Shown one piece after another: positions 51,849-59,513 of a stretch of 64,000 nt of DNA; the stretch's first letter is position 1; every line of letters begins with the position of its first letter. The stretch comes from Marseilla massiliensis (lineage in GTDB: Bacteria; Bacteroidota; Bacteroidia; Bacteroidales; Bacteroidaceae): contig NZ_JACJJL010000001.1 of NCBI RefSeq assembly GCF_016899955.1, positions 186,001-250,000 on the forward strand, in the 5' to 3' direction. The position numbers and the translations under genes are program-made. The notes beneath the pieces were generated by a model that worked only from the letters and a program-made list of their open reading frames with translations, made no database searches and was not told the DNA's origin.

Positions 51849-53188
51849 AATCTGTTGATTTTAGTTACGGCCGTGCCTTTCAGGGCATCGCGGCCAATGT
51901 TGTGAAGTGCCTTCGGGGCCGTCAGCGTGTGCAGGTTCTTTGAGTATGCAAACGCCCCGGGGCCAACCGATGTCACCGAGCGGGGCAGGTGGAGCTCGGT
52001 GAGGCTTGTGCACGAGTTGAACGCGCTTGCCCCTATAGCCCTGAGCGATGCCGGCAGGGTCACGTCTATGAGGTTGAAACAGCCGTAGAACGCCCCCCGC
52101 TTTATCTCGCCCACCATGGCCGGTATGTCAATCCGGTTGAGGTTGGGGCACGAGGCGAAGGCGTAGCGGCTTATCTCGGGCAGCGTGAGCGGCAGGGCAA
52201 CGTAGGTTAGGTTGGCGCAGCCGCAGAAGGCCGAGTCGGGCATGGTCAGTATCACGGCCCGGCTCAGGTCGATGGTGGCCAGCACGCCGCCCCTGCGGCC
52301 TTTCGGCCCACCGCCGGCGAGTGTCCTCATCAGGCGTATGTCGGCCCCGTTGATTGCCCCCGCCACCCTCAGGTGCCTCAGTGTGAGCCTGTCGGCGGGG
52401 CCTATGTGGGCGGCCAGCGTGCCGGGTCGGCGCAGCGTGACGGTGCGCGTGGCCGGTCGGTATGGCTCGGGTGCCACGTCGACCACCATGCGCTGGTTGA
52501 GCCTGTAGCCCCCCAGCGTGTCGGGGTCGTAGTATCCGTTGAGCTTCCCCCCCCATCCCCAGTTGACGTGGACGGCAGAGTCGCGGCATCCGTCGATGAT
52601 GAACACGTGGGCGTCGTGGCTGTTGCGCTCGGCCCTGATGACCACCGGGCGCCCGGCCTTGAGCTCGCCGAACATCAGCCGTTTCCATTCCTGCAGCCCC
52701 TCGGCGCCGGCATAGTCGGCCTTGTCGGTTATGTGCATGTAGCGGCTGTAGCCGAAATACTTTTTCAGCCCGGCCACCACGCCGTTTATCTTGGTGGCGC
52801 TGGCGCTCTGGGTGTAGACGGTGCCCGCCGCCGTGCCGCAGTCGACGATGAGCTGCGCCACGGCGTCTTGCTGCCCGGTAGGCGTTGAGTCGGTTGCCGC
52901 GGCCGGCATGTCGGCCCAGTCGTAGGCCGTGCCTATCAGCCGGCTGCGCTGCGGGTAGGAGTAGCGGCGCATCACCTGGGCCATTACCAGGGGCCCGCAT
53001 CCGGCGGGCGAGTGGCGCACTATGGTGTCAACCTGCTCCCACGGGCACAGCTTGTTGTAGGGGTGCTCCTGCCCCCACGACGTGTGCAGCAGCGGCTTCA
53101 CTTCACTCGGGAACACAAATGCGCACTGTGCCATGGCCTGCAGGGCAAGCAGCACGGTGAGCGCGGTCACGAATAAAATGCGTTTCAT
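51845..53188 (-). CDS. C10 family peptidase (streptopain-like) with BspA-type leucine-rich repeats
   Basis: A 447-aa secreted protein: signal peptide (residues 1-20), a C10 cysteine-peptidase domain, then BspA-type LRR_5 repeats. The C10 active site is SPAGCGPLVMAQVM (Cys64) and AHVFIIDG (His194), with TSWGQEHPYNKLCP and VHVNWGWGGKLNGYY also typical. The propeptide seen in most C10 enzymes is missing. LRR motifs such as FAYSKNLHTLTAP and FNSCTSLTELHLPRS fill residues about 280-440. It may be a surface or secreted protease that binds through the repeats. The ATG at 53188 lies 5 nt after a -7 box, so the mRNA is probably leaderless; the stop overlaps the ZIP gene. Confidence 0.9.
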   Translation of the reverse strand: MKRILFVTALTVLLALQAMAQCAFVFPSEVKPLLHTSWGQEHPYNKLCPWEQVDTIVRHSPAGCGPLVMAQVMRRYSYPQRSRLIGTAYDWADMPAAATDSTPTGQQDAVAQLIVDCGTAAGTVYTQSASATKINGVVAGLKKYFGYSRYMHITDKADYAGAEGLQEWKRLMFGELKAGRPVVIRAERNSHDAHVFIIDGCRDSAVHVNWGWGGKLNGYYDPDTLGGYRLNQRMVVDVAPEPYRPATRTVTLRRPGTLAAHIGPADRLTLRHLRVAGAINGADIRLMRTLAGGGPKGRRGGVLATIDLSRAVILTMPDSAFCGCANLTYVALPLTLPEISRYAFASCPNLNRIDIPAMVGEIKRGAFYGCFNLIDVTLPASLRAIGASAFNSCTSLTELHLPRSVTSVGPGAFAYSKNLHTLTAPKALHNIGRDALKGTAVTKINRL

Positions 53189-53193
53189 GGGCG

Positions 53194-53201
53194 CAAAGGT
53201 A
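53194..53201 (-). promoter_or_regulatory. -7 box of the C10 peptidase (leaderless)
   Basis: TACCTTTG on the minus strand with 5 nt to the ATG, the same spacing as at pdxB. No correctly spaced -33 TTTG; CAAA complements lie at 53226-53229, 24 bp away. Confidence 0.55.
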
Positions 53202-53420
53202 GGGATTTTAATCAAGAAAGAAGCACAAAGGGCCAAGAAAATATGTCCGCTTTGATGGCAATTGGCCGCCTTAGTGCGAAAAGACGGCTGTTGGCACTGC
53301 CGCCCTGCACTCGGCGCAGATGCCGGCCGCGGGCCTGCATGGCAGCGGCCGCGCCTGTCCGGGGCCGCGAATAAAGTTTACACTTGCGCCCTTTGTGGCG
53401 GCGGCAGTGTGGCTATGCGC

Positions 53421-53508
53421 TGCCAAACGGGCCGTTTGGCCCTGCCGTTCGGCCCATATCACAGCGCCGTTCGGCCCGTTTTGCAACTCTGTTCGGGCTG
53501 TTTTGCAA
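53421..53508. repeat. 22-bp palindromic hairpin array K (4 units)
   Basis: Units anchored at 53425, 53447, 53469 and 53491. The first holds GCCAAACGGGCCGTTTGGC, an 8-bp perfect self-complement. Apart from this and the C10 -7 box I see nothing in the 418-bp gap 53189-53606. Confidence 0.85.
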
Positions 53509-53606
53509 CGCTCTGTCAACCAGGTCGTTGCGCTACGGGATGGCGGTGGTAACGCTTTCTTACAGAAATAGGCCGCCGGACAGTGGCGCGCCGGCTGCTT
53601 CCATTG

Positions 53607-54254
53607 CTACAGATGGCTGAACATCTGGGCCAGGGCCATGAGGTGGCAGAGCGTTCCGGCGAGCACGAAAAAGTGGAACACGCTGTGCATGTAGCGCCGC
53701 TTGTTGAGCGAGTAGAAGGCCGCCCCGCTGACATACATCACCCCCTCGGCCACTATCCACGCAATGGTGGCGCCGCACGTGCATGCCGACAGCGGGCCGA
53801 AGGCCGTCAGCACCGACAGCCCCATGCCCACGAAGCACAGCGTCTCGGTGTTGCTGTGCTCGCGGAGGTTGACAAACGTGGCTGCCGTGCCGGCCGCCGC
53901 GCACAGCCACACAAACGCAAACAGCCCCCAGCCCCAGCCGCCCGCCTCGCGCAGGGCCACCAGGGTGATAGGCGAGTAGCTCCCGGCTATGTGCCAGTAG
54001 ATGGCGGCGTGGTCCACGCGCCGCAGCCGTTCGCGCATGGGATGGCGGCGAGGGGTGGCATGGTAGGCCGTCGATGCGGCATACGACGCCGTGGCCCCGA
54101 GGGCGTAGAGCCCCAGGCCCAGAGCCGACCACGGGCTGTCGGCCTGGCCGTAGGCTGCCAGCAGAGCCGCGCTGGCCGCCATGACGATGGCCATGCCGGC
54201 TGCGTGCGACCATACGTTGAGTCGCTCTTCGGTGCGTGTATACCTTATTGCCAT
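53607..54254 (-). CDS. Hemolysin III / PAQR family membrane protein
   Basis: A 215-aa seven-helix membrane protein of the hemolysin III (YqfA-like, PAQR) family. Conserved metal-site segments are ASTAYHATPRRHPM, VDHAAIYWHIAGSYSP and YMHSVFHFFVLAGTLCHLMA, which carry the Ser/His/Asp residues of the zinc-binding hydrolase-like core. The bacterial role is not settled; haemolysis is not shown for most members. The start at 54254 (MAIRYTRTEERLNVWSH) is preferred over the longer open frame to 54326. A TACTTTTG -7 box lies 61 nt upstream. Confidence 0.92.
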   Translation of the reverse strand: MAIRYTRTEERLNVWSHAAGMAIVMAASAALLAAYGQADSPWSALGLGLYALGATASYAASTAYHATPRRHPMRERLRRVDHAAIYWHIAGSYSPITLVALREAGGWGWGLFAFVWLCAAAGTAATFVNLREHSNTETLCFVGMGLSVLTAFGPLSACTCGATIAWIVAEGVMYVSGAAFYSLNKRRYMHSVFHFFVLAGTLCHLMALAQMFSHL

Positions 54255-54314
54255 GCTATGTTGCAGTGTTGCCTGTTGTCGCTCCGGGGCTGTTGACAGA
54301 GCCAAAGAGTGGTG

Positions 54315-54322
54315 CAAAAGTA
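54315..54322 (-). promoter_or_regulatory. -7 box for hemolysin III gene
   Basis: TACTTTTG on the minus strand; no spaced -33. Confidence 0.5.
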
Positions 54323-54408
54323 ACAAATAGCCCTGTTAACGGTTGCTTCTTTGGGTTAATTTAGCTTAATTATATGTATAATAACGTTATAATATGATTA
54401 TTTTGTCT

Positions 54409-54416
54409 TACCTTTG
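54409..54416 (+). promoter_or_regulatory. -7 box for the porin-like gene
   Basis: TACCTTTG, implying a leader of about 220 nt before 54642. I see no known riboswitch in the leader. With the opposite -7 box this accounts for the 387-bp gap 54255-54641. Confidence 0.45.
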
Positions 54417-54641
54417 GAAAACGCAATCTGTGTCGGCGGGCATTGCTTCAAGGTTTGCTTGCGCACGGTTTGCATTGCCGTTAAAACAAGGAAAGAGACA
54501 GGGAAAAATAGTTTCAGGTTAAAGTTAGGGTCACGAAAAAGTTACAATAAGTGAATTTAGTCATGCCTTGTCCGGGTTAAGGCGCCCTCGACCGGCATGA
54601 GGCATGAAGAGCAACAGCAGGGGGCGCGCAACATATGGGTT

Positions 54642-55232
54642 ATGAAGAAGATATTACTGATGGCAGCCATCGTGCTGTCGAGTCTGGGTGTAAAGGCCCA
54701 GACGGAGCCGGGAACATTCACCCTTATGCCAAAGGTGGGTCTTAACATGGCTAAGTCAGGTTTTGATGACACTAAGATGAAAGCCGGCGCTGTGGCCGGT
54801 GTTGAGGCCGAATACCGCTTCTCGCAGCTGTTCGGGCTCTCGGCAGGCCTCCTTTACTCTATGCAGGGTGACAAGGCCGACAAAGGTGACGGCAAGTTCA
54901 AGACCGAATACATCAACATTCCCATCCTCGCCCACATCTATGTTTGGAAGGGTCTTTCCATCAATGCGGGCATCCAGCCCGGCTTCATGACCAAGGCCAA
55001 GGAGGATTACGACGACATGAGCGTTGACGTGAAGGACGCATGCAACACCTTCGACTTCTCTATTCCCGTTGGACTTTCGTATGAGTTCAGCGACATCGTT
55101 ATCGATGCACGCTACAATATCGGCGTCACCGACATATTAAAGAACAACACCGTTGAGTTTGACGAAGTAGACTACGACTATGGCAAGAACGGCGTGCTCT
55201 CGATAACCGTAGGCTACAAGTTTGCCCTTTAG
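54642..55232 (+). CDS. Porin-family outer-membrane beta-barrel protein
   Basis: A 196-aa outer-membrane protein with a signal peptide (MKKILLMAAIVLSSLGVKAQ) and an eight-strand-type barrel (OMP_b-brl_2 family): GTFTLMPKVGLNMAKSGFDD, AEYRFSQLFGLSAGLLYSMQ, YINIPILAHIYVWKGLSINA and PVGLSYEFSDIVIDARYNIG, with an aromatic-containing terminal strand (ITVGYKFAL). Such small barrels are abundant in Bacteroidetes; a specific role is unknown. Codon use looks less GC-rich than in the neighbours, as often seen in strongly expressed genes. A perfect 13-bp terminator follows. Confidence 0.92.
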   Translation: MKKILLMAAIVLSSLGVKAQTEPGTFTLMPKVGLNMAKSGFDDTKMKAGAVAGVEAEYRFSQLFGLSAGLLYSMQGDKADKGDGKFKTEYINIPILAHIYVWKGLSINAGIQPGFMTKAKEDYDDMSVDVKDACNTFDFSIPVGLSYEFSDIVIDARYNIGVTDILKNNTVEFDEVDYDYGKNGVLSITVGYKFAL

Positions 55233-55254
55233 GCTTGTTGGCCGGCCAATATAT

Positions 55255-55290
55255 AAGGCGGTGCCCCGGCGGGGCACCGCCTTTTGTTTG
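55255..55290 (+). terminator. Rho-independent terminator of the porin-like gene
   Basis: AAGGCGGTGCCCC (55255-55267) and GGGGCACCGCCTT (55271-55283) form a perfect 13-bp stem with a GGC loop, followed by TTGTTTG. Confidence 0.9.
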
Positions 55291-55380
55291 CGGCCGCAGT
55301 TCACTGGCCGTGTGGCAATGGTCATGCAGGTGTGCCGTGGCTGCCGCGCCCCGGCGCGGTGGCGCGCCTGCGGCGTTGCC

Positions 55381-57354
55381 TCACTGTTGGTGGCAGGCGG
55401 CCTTCAGCCCTTCGATGTACTCCCACAGCTGGCGGTAGAAGGGGTGGCGCGTCATGGTTGGCACGTCGCCGAGTATGATGAGCTTCATCCGGGCGCGCGT
55501 GATGGCCACGTTCATTCGGCGCAGGTCGCGCAGGAAACCTATCTCGCCGCTGTCGTTGGAGCGCACGAGCGAAATCAGGATGATGTCGCGCTCCTGCCCC
55601 TGGAAGCCGTCGACGGTGTTCACCGATATGCTCCGGCGCATGGGCTTGAGGCTGTCGCGCCGGCTGATGAGGTGGCGCAGGTATTGCACTTGAGCCCTGT
55701 AGGGCGATATTATGCCCACGTCGATGCGCTCGTCGACAATCCTCTGCCGGCCTATGCGGTTGAAGTAGTCGTCGAGGGTGGCCAGGGTGAGCTCGGCCTC
55801 GGCCTTGTTGATGCGGCCGAAGCTCTCGCCCACAAACTCCTCCCTGAAGGGGTTGGCCTCGCTGTCGGCCTCGCCGGGCGCGGCGGCGGCCATCTGCGAC
55901 GTGTCTATCCACGTCATTGGGATGTCTAAGTCGAGTATCCCGCGGTGGCGTACCTCGGGTGCCGACTCCACCCGGCCGCCGTAGAACCACCGGCTCGAGA
56001 AGCGCATTATGTCGTCGTTCATGCGGTATTGCATGCGCAGCAGCGTCACCGCCGAGGGGTGCAGCTCAACAATGCGCTCCATGAGCGTGCGCCCCAGTCC
56101 GCCGCGCATGGCCCCGATGCTTTTCACCGTGGGCGGCAGCTGGCAGTGGTCGCCCGCCAGCACCACGCGCCCTGCCCGCCTTATGGCTATCCAGCAGGCC
56201 GCCTCGAGGGCCTGGGCGGCCTCGTCGATGAACAGCGTGCCAAACTTCATGCCCTCCAGCAGGCGGCTGGCCGAGCCCGTCAGCGTCGAGGCTATGACGC
56301 GGGCTTCGCCAAACAGCTCGGCGTTGATGCGCAGCTCTATCTCGGCGGCCCGTCCCTTCAGGCTCTCCATGCGCTGGTGCCAGCGGTCGTCGCCGCGGCG
56401 GCGGTGGGCCCGCAGCTCGCGTATGGCCCTCCGTATGCCCCACAGCTGCGGGTAGTCGGGGTGCGACTCGAAGCGGCGCTCGTAGGTAAACGACAGCATC
56501 TTGTCGTTCACCCGCGTGGGGTTGCCTATGCGCAGCACGCTCACACCGCGGTCTACGAGCTTCTCTGATATCCAGTCTACCGCCATGTTGCTCTGCGCGC
56601 ACACCATCACCTGGGGCTCGCGCAGCAGCGTTTCGTGTATGGCCTCTACCAGAGTGGTGGTCTTGCCCGTGCCCGGCGGGCCGTGCACTATGGCCACGTC
56701 CTTGGCCCTGAGCACCTCGTTGACGGCGTCTTGCTGCGTGGCGTTGAGGTAGGGGAAGCGCATAGGGGCAAAGGTGAGCCGGCCGGGCTCGCGGCGCGAG
56801 TAGAACAGGTCGCGCAGGTAGGCGAGCCGCCCCTTGGCCCGCATGGTGCGGTCGAGCGCGTCGAACATCAGGCGGTAGCTCGTCTCGTCGAACGACAGCT
56901 GCACGCCGGCGTCGGTGGCAGCCTGCAGCGCCACGGCGTCGGCGGCGTCGGGCAGTGCCACCACCATGCGGTCGCCGTCGACAAAGCTCACCGTGGCCGT
57001 AAACCCGAAGTATTTCAGCTTGCCCTGTGGCTCGGCCCCGGTATGCCTTGAGCCCCGGGTGCCGTCGCCGTCGGCCGTGGCGCGGAAGAACACCACGGGC
57101 CTGCCGAACTCGAAGTTGTGCTCTATCTCGGTGTCGGACGTGCGGTACACCTCGATGCAAAACTGGTTGAGCGAGTTGTAATAGGTGCGGCCCATGCGCA
57201 GCGGCCACCATGCGTCGCCGCGCTTCACCTTGCGCCGCATGCCCACGGCCTCAGTCTGGCGGCGGAATTCCTCTTTGTCGGCATCGTATTCCATCTGCAG
57301 CAACGCGCGCTGGCGCTGCAGCTCGAGTATGGGCGATATGCTTTGGTCTGTCAT
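55381..57354 (-). CDS. DNA2/NAM7-like superfamily 1 helicase
   Basis: A 657-aa SF1B-type helicase related to IGHMBP2/DNA2/UPF1. Walker A is VHGPPGTGKTTTLVEAI (about residues 205-221); motif II is FGTLFIDEAAQALEA; motif III is GDHCQLPPTVKS. Later motifs are YRMNDDIMRFSS, NTVDGFQGQERDIILISLVR and NVAITRARMKLIILGD. The N-terminal 190 residues, with a helical start and a beta-barrel-like region, are typical of IGHMBP2-like proteins. It probably unwinds DNA or RNA-DNA duplexes. No nuclease domain is present. The start at 57354 (MTDQSISPILELQ) follows a full-consensus promoter. Confidence 0.94.
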   Translation of the reverse strand: MTDQSISPILELQRQRALLQMEYDADKEEFRRQTEAVGMRRKVKRGDAWWPLRMGRTYYNSLNQFCIEVYRTSDTEIEHNFEFGRPVVFFRATADGDGTRGSRHTGAEPQGKLKYFGFTATVSFVDGDRMVVALPDAADAVALQAATDAGVQLSFDETSYRLMFDALDRTMRAKGRLAYLRDLFYSRREPGRLTFAPMRFPYLNATQQDAVNEVLRAKDVAIVHGPPGTGKTTTLVEAIHETLLREPQVMVCAQSNMAVDWISEKLVDRGVSVLRIGNPTRVNDKMLSFTYERRFESHPDYPQLWGIRRAIRELRAHRRRGDDRWHQRMESLKGRAAEIELRINAELFGEARVIASTLTGSASRLLEGMKFGTLFIDEAAQALEAACWIAIRRAGRVVLAGDHCQLPPTVKSIGAMRGGLGRTLMERIVELHPSAVTLLRMQYRMNDDIMRFSSRWFYGGRVESAPEVRHRGILDLDIPMTWIDTSQMAAAAPGEADSEANPFREEFVGESFGRINKAEAELTLATLDDYFNRIGRQRIVDERIDVGIISPYRAQVQYLRHLISRRDSLKPMRRSISVNTVDGFQGQERDIILISLVRSNDSGEIGFLRDLRRMNVAITRARMKLIILGDVPTMTRHPFYRQLWEYIEGLKAACHQQ

Positions 57355-57411
57355 GTCTGTATTGTTTGCGTTTGGGTGCAGCCCTGCCTGCATGCGGGGC
57401 GGAATGCCAAA

Positions 57412-57443
57412 CAAAGGTAGCAATTTTATTTTTACCGGCCAAA
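57412..57443 (-). promoter_or_regulatory. Promoter of the helicase gene
   Basis: On the minus strand TTTG (57440-57443), 20 bp, TACCTTTG (57412-57419), 57 nt before the ATG. Confidence 0.75.
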
Positions 57444-57525
57444 CAATGCGGCTCCATTGAGTGGTTTTTGGGCCTCGGGGAGGCCGTGGTTTCCTGACAA
57501 ATGCTTACAAAAGGCTTCATCGGGG

Positions 57526-57635
57526 CAGGGCGGCTTGCGTATGGCACTGCCGAACGGCCTGTTTCATGTTGCCATACGGGCCGTTTGGCATCGTCATTCG
57601 GCCGGTTTTGCAAGGCAAAACGACCGCCGCTGTAA
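57526..57635. repeat. 22-bp palindromic hairpin array L (4-5 units)
   Basis: Units anchored at 57530 (degenerate), 57552, 57574, 57596 and 57618. It sits between the divergent helicase and PL9 genes. With the two promoters it is all I see in the 568-bp gap 57355-57922. Confidence 0.85.
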
Positions 57636-57809
57636 GTGGTTGTGGCTCAGGTTGTTATGTAGGGGCGGGGCTGGCAGCGTTTTCCTTTACACTGCCTGCC
57701 GCGCTGCGGGCTTGCGGCGGCATGGCGCTGTTGTGCCCGATTGTTGCCGCGACGGTGGCCGGGGTGGATTTTTGTACTTGTTTTTTTATTCTCGTTGAGA
57801 AAAAACGTG

Positions 57810-57817
57810 TACCTTTG
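57810..57817 (+). promoter_or_regulatory. -7 box for the PL9 gene
   Basis: TACCTTTG; leader of about 100 nt to 57923. No spaced -33. Confidence 0.5.
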
Positions 57818-57922
57818 CAGAACGCAAACCGGCACCAGGCAGTGCGATGGCGGAATTGCATGGCGCCCCGTTTGCAATATATTTACAATAAAACAAACAC
57901 TGGCGTAAAATAATCTTTAGAT

Positions 57923-59359
57923 ATGAGAAAACTATACTTCATGGCCGTGTTGGCCTTTTCCGTTGCTGCGCAGGCCAAGGTGGTGTATGTGGCACCCGAC
58001 GGCAACGACGCCGGCAGCGGCTCCATCGACAGTCCGCTGGCCACCCTGGCGGCCGCACAGCAGCTGTTGGCACCTGGCGACACGGCTTACTTCCGCGGCG
58101 GCACCTACCACATCACCGAAGACCAGGTGATGGGTGTCGAGGAGAAAATATATGCCACGGTGTTCAACCTTGACAAGAGCGGGCGCGAGGGCGCGCGCAT
58201 AGTGTATGCCGGCATGCCCGGAGAGCGGCCAGTGTTCGACCTCACGGCGGTGAAGCCCGAGGGGTTGCGCGTGTCGGTGTTCTACATACATGCCAACTGG
58301 CTGCACCTGAAGAACTTCGACATTGTGGGCACGCAGGTTACCATCACCGGCCACACGCAGTCGGAGGCCATATCCATACGCCGGGGCAACAGCCACAATG
58401 TCATCGAGAACGTGGCCATACACGACGGCATGGCCATAGGGGTGTACATCACAAAGGGCTCCGACAACCTTGTGCTCAACTGCGACGCGTACCGCAACTA
58501 CGACTCGGTGAGCGAGGGAGGGCGCGGCGGCAACGTCGACGGCTTTGGGTGCCACGTGCGGCGACAGGACACGGGCAACGTGTTCCGTGGGTGCCGGGCG
58601 TGGTGCAACAGCGACGACGGTTACGACCTCATCAACTGTTTCGCTCCCGTGACGTTCGACCACTGCTGGGCCATGTTCAGCGGATACCGCGACGAAGACA
58701 GCAAGACGCCGGGCGACGGCAACGGGTTTAAGGCCGGGGGATATGGCAAGCAGGTGCAGGACGAGCCCTTCGACGCGCCACGCCACACCGTCAACAACTG
58801 CATAGCTTACTCAAACAAGGCAAACGGATTTTATGCCAACCATCACCTCGGGGGCAACGACTGGCTTAACAACACGGCGTGGAAAAACAAGTACAACTAC
58901 TGCATGGTTAACCAAAAGGCGTGGGACGAGGCTGTCGACGTCGACGGATACGGGCACACGCTGCGCTCTAACGTCTCTTACCAGGCCAACCGCGGCGACT
59001 GGACTCAGATAGACCGCAGCCGCTGCACGATAGAGAACAACTCGTTTCTGCCCACGGCCTGTGTGGTGCAACCGTCAGACTTTGTCTCTACCGACTACCG
59101 TGAGCTGATGGCACCGCGCAAGGCCGACGGTTCGTTGCCCGACACCGACTTCCTCAGGCTCGTGCCTTCGAGCCCGCTCCATGGCGCCGGCATGGGCTGG
59201 CAGTTTGCACCGGGAGAAGGCCCCTCGGCCATCTACGGCGTGACGGCAGGGCCAAGCCCCGTTGCCGAAGGCCACATATACACCTTGCAGGGCGTGAGGG
59301 TTGACGCTCCGTCAAAGGGGATTTACATCATGGGAGGCCGCAAGGTGGTGGTGCGTTGA
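57923..59359 (+). CDS. PL9-like pectate lyase (right-handed beta-helix)
   Basis: A 478-aa secreted protein: signal peptide (MRKLYFMAVLAFSVAAQA), a beta-helix with VVYVAPDGNDAGSGSIDSPL at its start, and the conserved DGYDLINCF and GDGNGFKAGGYG segments; the Lys of the latter is in the position of the catalytic base of PL9 lyases. These enzymes cut pectate or rhamnogalacturonan by beta-elimination using Ca2+. The C-terminus (IYTLQGVRVDAPSKGIYIMG, then GRKVVVR) is a short Prevotella-type sorting tail, suggesting export by the type IX system and surface attachment. It is convergent with the PL1 gene, with a shared terminator. Confidence 0.88.
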   Translation: MRKLYFMAVLAFSVAAQAKVVYVAPDGNDAGSGSIDSPLATLAAAQQLLAPGDTAYFRGGTYHITEDQVMGVEEKIYATVFNLDKSGREGARIVYAGMPGERPVFDLTAVKPEGLRVSVFYIHANWLHLKNFDIVGTQVTITGHTQSEAISIRRGNSHNVIENVAIHDGMAIGVYITKGSDNLVLNCDAYRNYDSVSEGGRGGNVDGFGCHVRRQDTGNVFRGCRAWCNSDDGYDLINCFAPVTFDHCWAMFSGYRDEDSKTPGDGNGFKAGGYGKQVQDEPFDAPRHTVNNCIAYSNKANGFYANHHLGGNDWLNNTAWKNKYNYCMVNQKAWDEAVDVDGYGHTLRSNVSYQANRGDWTQIDRSRCTIENNSFLPTACVVQPSDFVSTDYRELMAPRKADGSLPDTDFLRLVPSSPLHGAGMGWQFAPGEGPSAIYGVTAGPSPVAEGHIYTLQGVRVDAPSKGIYIMGGRKVVVR

Positions 59360-59387
59360 GCCTTTCCTGCGCTTTTGCGCGGGCATG

Positions 59388-59445
59388 AAAAAAGGCCGTC
59401 AGGCGCCGGTGCGCATTGCTGCGCATCGCTGCCTGACGGCCTTTG
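59388..59445. terminator. Bidirectional terminator PL9 / PL1
   Basis: AAAGGCCGTCAGGC (59391-59404) and GCCTGACGGCCTTT (59431-59444) pair perfectly; A- and T-runs flank both sides. Confidence 0.9.
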
Positions 59446-59513
59446 TCATAGTTGCCGCATGTATTTATGTGGGGAGTGTTGCTGCGGCGGGGCTGTTGCC
59501 GTGCCGCAGCTTG

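Noticed and set aside
932-57635. Arrays considered as CRISPR
   Set aside because: Units abut at a 22-bp period with no unique spacers, and no cas genes are present.
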